Below, piece after piece: positions 44,400-52,008 of a DNA stretch of 64,000 nucleotides. The DNA is from MGBC114844 sp910585855 (GTDB lineage Bacteria > Bacillota > Clostridia > Lachnospirales > Lachnospiraceae): positions 1-64,000 of the forward strand of contig CBFFYP010000009.1 in NCBI GenBank assembly GCA_965646165.1, given 5' to 3'. The position numbers and the translations under genes were made by a program. The notes beneath the pieces are model-generated. The model saw only the letters and a list, made by a program, of their open reading frames with translations, was not told the origin of the DNA and did not search any database. Numbering within the stretch: the stretch's first letter is position 1; each line of letters starts with the position of its first letter.

Positions 44400-45620
44400 A
44401 TGACAGATAAAAGAAAAGATAGTCGTGGGAGAAATCTTAAAACAGGGGAATATTATGATTCAAAAAATAAACGGTATATGTTTCGAAAGATGATTGATGG
44501 GGAACGCATTACAATTACGGCTTCTGATTTAGTAGAATTACGGAGGCAGGAAAATGATTTATTATGCAGGATTGATCGAGGGAATAAATTCAATACTAGA
44601 GATGCTAAAATGACATTGAACGCTTATTTTGACTTTTGGATGGAAACATTTGCAAAGAGTGGCAGAAAAGCCACAACTTGCACGAATTATAAATCATATT
44701 ATAATACTTATATTAAAAATACTATTGGAAAAAAGCAGATTGCAAAGATTACAAAAGCAGATTGCCAAAGAATTATAAATGAAATGATCCAAAATGGTAA
44801 GAAGCACTCTACTATGTCAAATTTGAAAAGTTGCTTAAATATTGTTTTTGAATGTGCTTTAGATGATGATATAATTATTAAGAATCCTGCAAAAAATTTA
44901 CAAGTGCCACGGACAGAGAGCAAGAAGAGAACTGCTATAGAGCAGCGGCAGATTGATTTATTTATGAATTATGTAAAGAATAGCAAACGATATTCATATA
45001 GTTATCCAGTATTTGTTGTTTTGTTTAATTTAGGTATAAGAATTGGGGAAATGGCAGCTTTAACTTGGGAAGATGTGGATTTTAAAGAGAATACCATAAC
45101 TATAAATAAAACCGTGAATAGATATAGAAAAGTGGATTATGGATTTACTATAGCAGTAGCTTCTCCTAAAAGTAAAACCTCTATCCGTAGTGTTGTAATG
45201 AATAATGCAGTGAAAAAGACACTTTTAAAACTGAAAATGCAGAATGAAACATCTGTTGTTAAGTTGCCTTATGTGGATGATTCTGGAAATATTAGAGGGT
45301 ATTTATCTAATTTTGTATTTATCAATAGATATGGAAATGTTTGGAATGAACCGGGATTTCGGGAATTAATAAGAAGAATTATAGAGCAGTATAATAAAGA
45401 AGCAGAAGAAAATCATATAGAAAAGATTGAAAATTTTTGTCCTCATATGGTTCGGCATACATACACAAGTCTTGCCTATTCTGCTGGAGCAGATGTAAAA
45501 ATTGTTAGTCAGAATCTTGGACATGCGTCCACATCTGTGACATTAGATACATATACACATCTGACAGAGGATAAAAAGCGGGAACAAGAAGAAGTTGCAA
45601 AAACAGTAAATATCTCATAA
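44400..45620 (+). CDS. int: Tyrosine site-specific integrase of the island
   Basis: A 406-residue integrase of the Tn916/phage type. An N-terminal arm-binding region (about 1-60: KNKRYMFRKMIDGERITITA) precedes a SAM-like core-binding domain (about 65-165) and the catalytic domain. The active site is R214 (LGIRIGEMAALTW), H349-x2-R352 (PHMVRHTYTSL), the second His in LGHAS and nucleophile Y385 (TLDTYTHL). The start has AAAGGTGAT; a longer frame from 44355 is possible but unsupported. It lies 78 bp from attR. It should join the 77-bp att sites and, with the small excisionase, remove the island. A decayed fragment of a near-identical gene lies at 30487-30600. Confidence 0.95.
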   Translation: MTDKRKDSRGRNLKTGEYYDSKNKRYMFRKMIDGERITITASDLVELRRQENDLLCRIDRGNKFNTRDAKMTLNAYFDFWMETFAKSGRKATTCTNYKSYYNTYIKNTIGKKQIAKITKADCQRIINEMIQNGKKHSTMSNLKSCLNIVFECALDDDIIIKNPAKNLQVPRTESKKRTAIEQRQIDLFMNYVKNSKRYSYSYPVFVVLFNLGIRIGEMAALTWEDVDFKENTITINKTVNRYRKVDYGFTIAVASPKSKTSIRSVVMNNAVKKTLLKLKMQNETSVVKLPYVDDSGNIRGYLSNFVFINRYGNVWNEPGFRELIRRIIEQYNKEAEENHIEKIENFCPHMVRHTYTSLAYSAGADVKIVSQNLGHASTSVTLDTYTHLTEDKKREQEEVAKTVNIS

Positions 45621-45624
45621 AAGA

Positions 45625-45647
45625 TTGTGACAATTTTGTGACAAATT
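45625..45647 (+). promoter_or_regulatory. Putative integrase arm-type sites, right end
   Basis: TTGTGACAATTTTGTGACAA repeats TGTGACAA twice, as at the left end (30734-30757), just inside attR. Confidence 0.5.
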
Positions 45648-45698
45648 CGAGAAAAAAGACGGAAAAAGATAAATCATAATAAAAGCAGCAGAAATAGA

Positions 45699-45775
45699 AA
45701 CTGTGTTAAAAAAGCAGTAATAACACAAGATAAAATAAGACAAACATACATTCGTAAAGAAAAAATACTTGACAA
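45699..45775. other. attR: right attachment repeat, overlapping the ffh -35 box
   Basis: Same 77-bp sequence as attL (one A shorter). Its last bases are ACTTGACAA, and TTGACA at 45769-45774 is also the -35 element of the ffh promoter. The crossover region therefore lies in, or just upstream of, that promoter. Confidence 0.9.
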
Positions 45776-45797
45776 GTCTTTTTAAATCAGTTATGAT
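45769..45797 (+). promoter_or_regulatory. Promoter of ffh
   Basis: TTGACA (45769-45774), exactly 17 bp, TATGAT (45792-45797): a near-consensus sigma-A promoter 33 bp before the ffh start. The -35 belongs to attR, so it is regenerated on integration and excision. Confidence 0.85.
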
Positions 45798-45829
45798 AAC
45801 AAAAGTGCTTGTAAAGGAGGTCAATTTTT

Positions 45830-47173
45830 ATGGCATTTGAAAGTTTATCCGATAAGCTACAAAATATTTTTAAAAATTTAAGAGGAAAAGGCCGTTTGTC
45901 GGAAGCCGATGTAAAAGCGGCTTTAAAAGAAGTAAAAATGGCTCTTTTAGAGGCGGATGTTAATTTTAAAGTTGTAAAACAGTTTGTCAATACGGTACAG
46001 GAGAGGGCGATTGGACAGGACGTACAAAATAGTCTTACACCGGGTCAGATGGTGATTAAGATTGTAAATGAAGAGATGGTCAAGCTGATGGGTTCAGAAA
46101 CGACGGAGATTCAGCTAAAGCCGTCCAATGAAGTAACCGTAATTATGATGGCAGGTCTGCAGGGAGCAGGAAAGACGACAACGACAGCGAAGATAGCCGG
46201 AAAGTTAAAGCAGAAGGGCAGAAAGCCGCTGCTTGTGGCATGTGATGTCTATCGTCCGGCAGCAATTCAGCAGCTTCAAATCAATGGAGAAAAGCAGGGT
46301 GTTCCTGTATTTACTATGGGAGATAAAAATAAACCGTCCCATATTGCCAAAGCTTCGATTGAACATGCAGGGAAAAATGGATTTAATGTAGTAATTTTAG
46401 ATACTGCAGGGCGGCTTCATATTGATGAAGAGATGATGAATGAGTTAATCGAAATCAAACAGTATGTAGAAGTCAATCAGACGCTTTTGATTGTAGATGC
46501 AATGACAGGACAGGATGCGGTGAATGTGGCTTCGATGTTTGAAGAAAAGGTCGGAATTGACGGGGTAGTACTAACTAAGATGGACGGAGATACCAGAGGC
46601 GGTGCGGCACTTTCGATTAAAGCTGTTACCGGAAAGCCGATTTTATATATTGGTATGGGAGAAAAGCTTTCGGATTTGGAACAGTTTTATCCAGATCGAA
46701 TGGCTTCTCGGATTCTTGGAATGGGCGATGTTTTGACTTTGATTGAAAAGGCAGAAGCAGCGGTCGATATGGACAAAGCAAAAGAGATGGAAAAGAAGTT
46801 AAAGAAGGCCGAATTTGGTTTTGATGACTATCTCGAAAGCATGAGTCAGATGAAGAAAATGGGTGGAATACAGGATTTATTAAGTATGATTCCCGGGCTT
46901 GGAAATCAAGTAAAAGATATTGATATTGATGAAAGACAGATGGATCGCATTGAAGCAATGATTTTGTCGATGACGCCGCAGGAACGTGCCAATCCAGACT
47001 TATTGAATCTTTCTAGAAAAAAGCGGATTGCAAACGGTGCAGGGGTGGAATTAGCAGAAGTAAATCGGTTAGTAAAGCAGTTTGAACAGAGCAGGAAGAT
47101 GATGAAGCAGATGTCTGGTATGATGGGAAAAAGCGGAAAAAAAGGACGTTTTAAACTTCCTTTTGGATTATAG
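45830..47173 (+). CDS. ffh: Signal recognition particle GTPase Ffh
   Basis: A 447-residue SRP54 protein, the usual length. The N domain helices (about 1-95) are followed by the G domain with P-loop GLQGAGKTTTTAKIAGKL (about 107-124), DTAGRL, and TKMDGDTRGGAALS. The C-terminal methionine-rich M domain (about 325-440; MSQMKKMGGIQDLLSMIPG, MDRIEAMILSMTPQER) binds 4.5S RNA and signal peptides. It targets membrane proteins to the translocon. It heads the ffh-rpsP-khpA-rimM-trmD group. YlxM, often found upstream, is absent here; the island lies there instead. Confidence 0.97.
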   Translation: MAFESLSDKLQNIFKNLRGKGRLSEADVKAALKEVKMALLEADVNFKVVKQFVNTVQERAIGQDVQNSLTPGQMVIKIVNEEMVKLMGSETTEIQLKPSNEVTVIMMAGLQGAGKTTTTAKIAGKLKQKGRKPLLVACDVYRPAAIQQLQINGEKQGVPVFTMGDKNKPSHIAKASIEHAGKNGFNVVILDTAGRLHIDEEMMNELIEIKQYVEVNQTLLIVDAMTGQDAVNVASMFEEKVGIDGVVLTKMDGDTRGGAALSIKAVTGKPILYIGMGEKLSDLEQFYPDRMASRILGMGDVLTLIEKAEAAVDMDKAKEMEKKLKKAEFGFDDYLESMSQMKKMGGIQDLLSMIPGLGNQVKDIDIDERQMDRIEAMILSMTPQERANPDLLNLSRKKRIANGAGVELAEVNRLVKQFEQSRKMMKQMSGMMGKSGKKGRFKLPFGL

Positions 47174-47298
47174 AGAGTAATAAAATAAATGAGAAAAGTT
47201 ATTTCTTACTGGACAAAAAATAAAATAGGTTTGGTAAAGAATAATTGATAAATAAAAAAATAAAGTTTTTTGATTAGAGTTTTAGGAGGAGAATTGAA

Positions 47299-47544
47299 AT
47301 GGCAGTTAAGATGAGATTAAGAAGAATGGGACAGAAAAAAGCACCTTTTTACAGAGTGGTTGTAGCAGATTCCAGATCGCCAAGAGATGGAAGATTTATT
47401 GCTGAAGTTGGTTATTATGATCCGACAAAAGAGCCGACAGTTATTAAATTTAATGAAGAAGAAACAAAAAAATGGTTATCAAATGGTGCACAGCCTACCG
47501 AAGTGGTTGCAAAATTATTAAAGGTTGCCGGAATTGAGAAATAA
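47299..47544 (+). CDS. rpsP: 30S ribosomal protein S16
   Basis: An 81-residue ribosomal protein of standard length. MAVKMRLRRMGQKKAPFYRV and VVADSRSPRDGRFIAEVGYY are diagnostic. It has a strong ribosome site (AGGAGG). It follows ffh by 125 bp and precedes khpA, as in most Firmicutes. Confidence 0.97.
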   Translation: MAVKMRLRRMGQKKAPFYRVVVADSRSPRDGRFIAEVGYYDPTKEPTVIKFNEEETKKWLSNGAQPTEVVAKLLKVAGIEK

Positions 47545-47573
47545 GTTGGATTTGCTGACGGAGGTAGAGGTGC

Positions 47574-47804
47574 ATGAAGGAATTAGTAGAAATTATTGCA
47601 AAGGCACTTGTGGATTATCCGGATGAGGTTGTTGTTACAGAAACTGAGGACGAAAAGGGAATCCTTATAGAACTCAGGGTCGCATCTTCCGATATGGGAA
47701 AAGTGATTGGAAAACAGGGACGTGTTGCAAAGGCAATCCGATCGGTTGTAAAAGCGGCAGCTACCAAAGACGATAAAAAGGTTACTGTGGATATTGTTCA
47801 GTAA
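47574..47804 (+). CDS. khpA: KH-domain RNA-binding protein KhpA (YlqC)
   Basis: A 76-residue single KH domain. The GxxG loop is in MGKVIGKQGRVAKAIRSVVK, about residues 47-66. It binds RNA together with KhpB and affects cell division and ribosome biology in Gram-positives. It lies between rpsP and rimM as usual. A terminator-like hairpin follows. Confidence 0.95.
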   Translation: MKELVEIIAKALVDYPDEVVVTETEDEKGILIELRVASSDMGKVIGKQGRVAKAIRSVVKAAATKDDKKVTVDIVQ

Positions 47805-47817
47805 GCAGATGGGGAAG

Positions 47818-47846
47818 ACCAGCTCTAATCATAGGGCTGGTTTTTG
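47818..47846 (+). terminator. Terminator or attenuator between khpA and rimM
   Basis: ACCAGC and GCTGGT pair, extended by near-complementary TCTA/TAGG, and are followed by TTTTTG. It sits 15 bp before the rimM start inside a conserved operon, so it probably reduces rather than blocks read-through. Confidence 0.7.
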
Positions 47847-47858
47847 TTATAGGAGGAA

Positions 47859-48374
47859 ATGATGGAAGAATTATTGCGGGTAGGAATTATTAGCTCAACG
47901 CATGGGATTCATGGGGAAGTAAAAGTTTTTCCTACGACAGAGAAAATAGAGCGTTTTAAAAAGTTAAAGCAGGTTATTTTGGATACCGGAGAGCAGCAGC
48001 GTACGCTAGAAGTGGAGCGGGTAAAGTTTTTTAAGCAGTTTGTTATTTTAAAATTTAAAGGGATTGACAATATTAATGAGATAGAACCATATCGGGGAAA
48101 AGATTTGCTGGTGACAAGAGAATATGCGATTCCTTTGGAAGAAGGGGAGTATTTTATTGTTGATTTGATTGGGCTGCGTGTGGTTTCGGATCAGGGAAAG
48201 GAATTGGGTATTTTAAAAGACGTGCTTCAAACCGGAGCAAATGATGTCTATATAGTGGAGCGAAAAGAAGGAAAAGATTTGCTGATACCGGCAATTTTAC
48301 AGTGTATTTTAAAGACGGATTTAGAGGAAAAACAGATGACCGTTCATCTTTTAGATGGATTGGAGGACTTATGA
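47859..48374 (+). CDS. rimM: 16S rRNA processing protein RimM
   Basis: A 171-residue ribosome maturation factor. The N-terminal domain opens VGIISSTHGIHGEVKVFPTT, and a PRC-barrel follows from about 95 (EGEYFIVDLIGLRVVSDQGK, LKTDLEEKQMTVHLLDGL). It binds S19 during 30S head assembly. The start is one of two adjacent ATG codons after AGGAGG. It overlaps trmD by 4 bp (ATGA), so the two are coupled. Confidence 0.95.
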   Translation: MMEELLRVGIISSTHGIHGEVKVFPTTEKIERFKKLKQVILDTGEQQRTLEVERVKFFKQFVILKFKGIDNINEIEPYRGKDLLVTREYAIPLEEGEYFIVDLIGLRVVSDQGKELGILKDVLQTGANDVYIVERKEGKDLLIPAILQCILKTDLEEKQMTVHLLDGLEDL

Positions 48375-49105
48375 ATTTTTATATTTTAACTTTATTTCCT
48401 GATATGGTTATGCAGGGGCTGCATACCAGTATGATTGGGCGGGCAGTGGATCGGGGATATCTTTCGATTGAGGCAGTGGATATTCGAAACTATTCGGAAG
48501 ATAAGCATTTTCGGGTAGACGATTATCCCTATGGAGGCGGTGCAGGAATGGTAATGCAGGCAGCACCAGTTTGTAGGGCTTATCATGCGCTAAAAGATCG
48601 AATCGGAAAGGAGCATCTGCGTGTTATTTATATGACGCCGCAGGGACGGACACTTTCTCAAAAGATTGTACAGGAACTGGCAAAAGAAGAGGATTTGGTA
48701 TTTTTATGCGGACACTATGAAGGGATTGACGAGCGGGCTTTAGAGATGATAGCAACAGATTTTCTTTCAATAGGAGATTATGTATTGACCGGAGGAGAGC
48801 TTCCGGCTATGGTTACGATTGACGCTGTATCAAGGCTTGTGCCGGGTGTGCTGAACAATGATGCTTCTGCAGAGTTTGAATCGTTTCATGACAATTTATT
48901 AGAATATCCGCAGTATACCAGACCAGAAGAGTATATGGGAAAACGAGTGCCAGAGATTCTGCTTTCCGGGCATCATGCAAATATTGAAAAATGGAGGCGA
49001 CAGCAGGCGATTCTTCGAACTTTAAAATATCGTCCAGATTTATTAAAAGAGGCGAATCTTACAGAAAAGGAAAGAGAATTTTTAGAAAAAGCAAAGGGAA
49101 AATAA
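48371..49105 (+). CDS. trmD: tRNA (guanine-37-N1)-methyltransferase TrmD
   Basis: A 244-residue SPOUT methyltransferase. The N-terminal MNFYILTLFPDMVMQGLHTS is followed by VDDYPYGGGAGMVMQAAPV. The trefoil-knot SAM site is LVFLCGHYEGIDERALE then SIGDYVLTGGELPAMVTIDA. The C-terminal region has RPEEYMGKRVPEILLSGHH. It methylates G37 of tRNAs to prevent frameshifting. In most relatives rplS follows at once; here rplS is 7.5 kb away. Confidence 0.97.
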   Translation: MNFYILTLFPDMVMQGLHTSMIGRAVDRGYLSIEAVDIRNYSEDKHFRVDDYPYGGGAGMVMQAAPVCRAYHALKDRIGKEHLRVIYMTPQGRTLSQKIVQELAKEEDLVFLCGHYEGIDERALEMIATDFLSIGDYVLTGGELPAMVTIDAVSRLVPGVLNNDASAEFESFHDNLLEYPQYTRPEEYMGKRVPEILLSGHHANIEKWRRQQAILRTLKYRPDLLKEANLTEKEREFLEKAKGK

Positions 49106-49141
49106 AATAAGAGAGTGGCAGAAGCAGAGGAGGAAAGGGAT

Positions 49142-49771
49142 GTGACAAAAGGGATTCGGATTTTTACACAGAACAGTATACGGATGGAAAAAGAGAAGAT
49201 TATTTATTTTGATCCGTTTCGAATTAATCAGGAATTAAAAGATGCCGACATAATTTTTATTACACATAATCATTATGATCATTTTTCTTTAGAAGATATT
49301 GGAAACGTTGCAAAAAAAGATACCAAAATTGTACTGCCGGAACGCATGAAAAAGGATACGAAACGGCTGAATTTTGCAGAAGAAAATATATTTTATGTAA
49401 AGCCGGAGCAAAGTTATACTGTGGATGGAATTTACTTTACTACTGTTCCTAGTTATAATATTATAAAGCCTTTTCATCCAAAGAGTTACGGAGGAGTGGG
49501 ATATCTTTTGGAGATACAGGGGATTCGTTATTATATAGCGGGAGATATGGATTTGACGCCGGAGAGTCGGAAAGTGCAGTGTGATGTAGCGTTTCTTCCG
49601 ATTGGAGGGATTTATACTATGAATTATAAAAAGGCGGCGGAATTGGCAAATTTAATTAAGCCGAAAGTGGTGATTCCGGTGCATTATGGAAGTATTATTG
49701 GGAAAAGGGAGGATGGACTGCGGTTTCAGGAGCTGCTTGCTTCTGATATACAATGTGAGATTTATATTTAA
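49142..49771 (+). CDS. MBL-fold metal-dependent hydrolase (UPF0173-like)
   Basis: A 209-residue metallo-beta-lactamase-fold protein. The metal motif is THNHYDHFS (H-x-H-x-D-H, about 42-50), then GGVGYLLEIQGIRYYIAGDM with the bridging Asp, LPIGGIYTMNYKKAAELANL, and VIPVHYGS with a late His. The start was set at GTG 49142 because GAGGAGG lies 7 nt upstream; an earlier in-frame GTG at 49115 lacks a ribosome site. Related proteins are hydrolases of unknown substrate. It may be cotranscribed with trmD (36 bp gap). Confidence 0.88.
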   Translation: MTKGIRIFTQNSIRMEKEKIIYFDPFRINQELKDADIIFITHNHYDHFSLEDIGNVAKKDTKIVLPERMKKDTKRLNFAEENIFYVKPEQSYTVDGIYFTTVPSYNIIKPFHPKSYGGVGYLLEIQGIRYYIAGDMDLTPESRKVQCDVAFLPIGGIYTMNYKKAAELANLIKPKVVIPVHYGSIIGKREDGLRFQELLASDIQCEIYI

Positions 49772-49798
49772 TGCTTTTATAAGTCTAGTTTCTTGATG

Positions 49799-49965
49799 GG
49801 GGGACGCAGAAAGCGGAAGGAAGGTCTATTCCGGGCCCGCTTGCGCTTAGCATTTCCTCGTAGCGGACACATAAGGTGCTAAAGTACAGCACCTAAGTGC
49901 CGACGGGAAATGATGACCCTGCATAGACCTTCCTTCCGCTTTCAGCTAGGACTGCCAGCCGTAAG
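49799..49965 (-). repeat. Family B palindromic repeat, copy B5
   Basis: Full copy with perfect arms AGCGGAAGGAAGGTCTAT and ATAGACCTTCCTTCCGCT. The internal hairpin is GGTGCT/AGCACC where B2 and B6 have GACGCT/AGCGTC: two base pairs changed on both sides. GGGGGGACGC lies 28 bp after the hydrolase stop; the other boundary is CAGCTAGGACTGCCAGCCG. Confidence 0.92.
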
Positions 49966-50112
49966 ATGATGTTGTTGTATAAGGATGTTGGTATTTTTTC
50001 CAAGAAAAACTATTTTTTGTTATGGGAGGTTTTGTAAAGAAATTAGGTTTGTGGTTTGAATTGAAATCTAAGAGATGGAGATTTTTTGCTGTGATGTGCG
50101 AAAGGAGGAGCA

Positions 50113-50775
50113 ATGGATTGGTTAGAAGAGGTACAGACAGCATTTGCGGATAAAGAGTATATGCAGCGGAGTATGTTATTTTTTGAAAGAGAAGGAATTT
50201 TAGAAGGAGGAAATAAGGAACAGTGGGAGAAATTTTTTAAGAAGGTACAGCTTTGGGGAAAGACTTATTTAGAGAGGAAGGATGCATTTAAACTATATGG
50301 AGTTAATGGCTGGTTTTTGAATTTGACTTTTTGGGTGATGCATTATCCAAAAGATAGTCCGCAGGAAATAGAAGATTATTTTTATAGGATTAAGGCAGTT
50401 TATTTGTTCTATCCAAAAGAGAATGAGTTTGAGGATTTTTATGAAATATTTGATTTTGTAAAGGATATACAGAATTTTTGGAGTTGGCAGGATGAGGAAA
50501 ATATGGAAATTTTTTTAGATACTGAGTGGAGAGAGAAGATAGAACGATTGTTTCAGCAGTCTTGGGAAAGATTTCAAGATTGTGAAGAAGATAAGGATTT
50601 TATAGAAGGAATAAAACCACAGTATGCAAAATTTCAACGTTATTTTTTGGACTTTAAAAAAGAAGTAAAAGATTGTGATATGGTGTGTGTAAATATAACG
50701 GATGATTATGCTTTTTGGTATTTTGTAAAGAGTGCAGAGCGATTTTATCTGATTCGGGTAACAGAAACGATATAA
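50113..50775 (+). CDS. Uncharacterised protein upstream of ADP-ribosylglycohydrolase
   Basis: A 220-residue acidic, aromatic-rich, mostly helical protein: WFLNLTFWVMHYPKDSPQEI, FYPKENEFEDFYEIFDFVKD and WREKIERLFQQSWERFQD. The final part (DDYAFWYFVKSAERFYLIRV) looks like a beta hairpin. The ribosome site is AAAGGAGG. It ends 10 bp before the ADP-ribosylglycohydrolase gene and is probably cotranscribed. I do not recognise the family. It could be the target, the immunity factor or an unrelated passenger of that cassette. Confidence 0.65.
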   Translation: MDWLEEVQTAFADKEYMQRSMLFFEREGILEGGNKEQWEKFFKKVQLWGKTYLERKDAFKLYGVNGWFLNLTFWVMHYPKDSPQEIEDYFYRIKAVYLFYPKENEFEDFYEIFDFVKDIQNFWSWQDEENMEIFLDTEWREKIERLFQQSWERFQDCEEDKDFIEGIKPQYAKFQRYFLDFKKEVKDCDMVCVNITDDYAFWYFVKSAERFYLIRVTETI

Positions 50776-50785
50776 GGGAGCAGTT

Positions 50786-51586
50786 ATGTATGGAGCAGTG
50801 CTGGGAGATATTATTGGTTCGGTTTATGAACTGCGTAATGTAAAAACAGAACAGTTTTTGTTATTTCCTGTTGGAAGTACTTTTACAGATGATACGGTAT
50901 TGTCGGTGGCAGTGGCAGAGAAGATACTGCGGGAAAAAACAATGTCGATTGGTTCGAAAGAGGGGTATGCATTTTGGTATAAGCAGTATTATCGCCGTTA
51001 TCCCGATGCTGGTTATGGGCAGATGTTTTTGAATTGGGCGTTGGAGAAGGAATTTTTGGTGCAGAGAAGTTTTGGAAATGGAGCAGCTATGCGTGTCAGT
51101 GCGATTGGATTTGCCTATGATTCGATGGAAAAGGTTTTAAAAGAAGTAAAAAGTAGCTGTTATTATACCCATCATCATCGGGAAGCACTTTATGGGGCGC
51201 AGGCAGTAGCAGCGGCGGTTTTTATGGCAAGAGAAGGCTGCAGAAAGGAAGAAATTCGAGATTATATAAGGAAGAAGTTTCACTATCCACTGAAAGATTC
51301 GTTGAAAGAAATTCGGGAACAGTATGTATTTGACAGCCGGGCTTCTTATTCTGTTCCGCCTGCATTAGAGGCTTTTTTGGAGTCAGATTCCTATGAAGAT
51401 GCGGTTCGAAAAGCGATATCGATTGGCGGGGACAGTGATACGATTGCCTGTATGACCGGAGGGATTGCACAGGCATTTTATAAAAAGATACCGGAAGAGA
51501 TTTTTCTTCGTGGAATGGGATATTTAGACAGCGGACTTCGAAAGGTACTGAAGGAATTTGAGGAAGCTTATCAAATTGAGCGGTAG
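50786..51586 (+). CDS. ADP-ribosylglycohydrolase family protein (DraG-like)
   Basis: A 266-residue enzyme of the DraG/crystallin J1 family, which removes ADP-ribose from proteins, nucleic acids or small molecules. The N-terminal metal motif GAVLGDIIGSVYE leads to the FTDDTVLSVAVAEKIL helix (T-D-D, about 34-36). The C-terminal counterpart is SIGGDSDTIACMTGGIAQAF (GGDSDT, about 216-221). All the magnesium ligands expected of the family are present. The central helices include YTHHHREALYGAQAVAAAVF. It stands between an unknown gene and a small protein of a family linked to ADP-ribosylation. Confidence 0.92.
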   Translation: MYGAVLGDIIGSVYELRNVKTEQFLLFPVGSTFTDDTVLSVAVAEKILREKTMSIGSKEGYAFWYKQYYRRYPDAGYGQMFLNWALEKEFLVQRSFGNGAAMRVSAIGFAYDSMEKVLKEVKSSCYYTHHHREALYGAQAVAAAVFMAREGCRKEEIRDYIRKKFHYPLKDSLKEIREQYVFDSRASYSVPPALEAFLESDSYEDAVRKAISIGGDSDTIACMTGGIAQAFYKKIPEEIFLRGMGYLDSGLRKVLKEFEEAYQIER

Positions 51587-51619
51587 AAGGAGAAGAAAAT
51601 AAAGATAAAAAGGTAGTAG

Positions 51620-51979
51620 GTGAGAAATAAAATGATTTTATACAGACCTGTCGGTGAAAGGGAAAAACAGTTGATAGAGGAGAGCGGATTTTTGAAATTT
51701 CCGCCCCGTCTGCCTTGGCAGCCAATTTTTTATCCTGTAAAAACAAAGCAATATGCAGAAGAAATTGCCAGTCGGTGGAATACAAAGGATGAGCAGTCAG
51801 GTTACATGGGTTATGTAACAAGATTTGAGATAGAAGATGCCTATATTGAAACATTTCCGGTTCAGACAGTGGGTTTGTCCTATCATCAGGAGTATTGGAT
51901 ACCTTCTGAAGAATTGGAAGAGTTTCATAGGCATATGATAGGAACAATAGAAATAATAGAGGAGTTTACCGGAAATTAG
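51620..51979 (+). CDS. Small ADP-ribosylation-associated protein
   Basis: A 119-residue protein that matches short proteins usually annotated as ADP-ribosylation/crystallin J1: ILYRPVGEREKQLIEESGFL, FPPRLPWQPIFYPV and GYVTRFEIEDAYIETFPVQT, ending YHQEYWIPSEELEEFHRHMI and IEIIEEF. The spaced Arg (YRPVG), the aromatic core and a late Glu (HQEYW) could form an ADP-ribosyltransferase-like site, but activity is not established. A likely alternative start is ATG 51632 (MILYRPVG). Its place next to a DraG-like hydrolase suggests an opposing or coupled role. Confidence 0.7.
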   Translation: MRNKMILYRPVGEREKQLIEESGFLKFPPRLPWQPIFYPVKTKQYAEEIASRWNTKDEQSGYMGYVTRFEIEDAYIETFPVQTVGLSYHQEYWIPSEELEEFHRHMIGTIEIIEEFTGN

Positions 51980-52008
51980 GAATCAGTTCGAAAGAGGATG
52001 TGAGTAAA

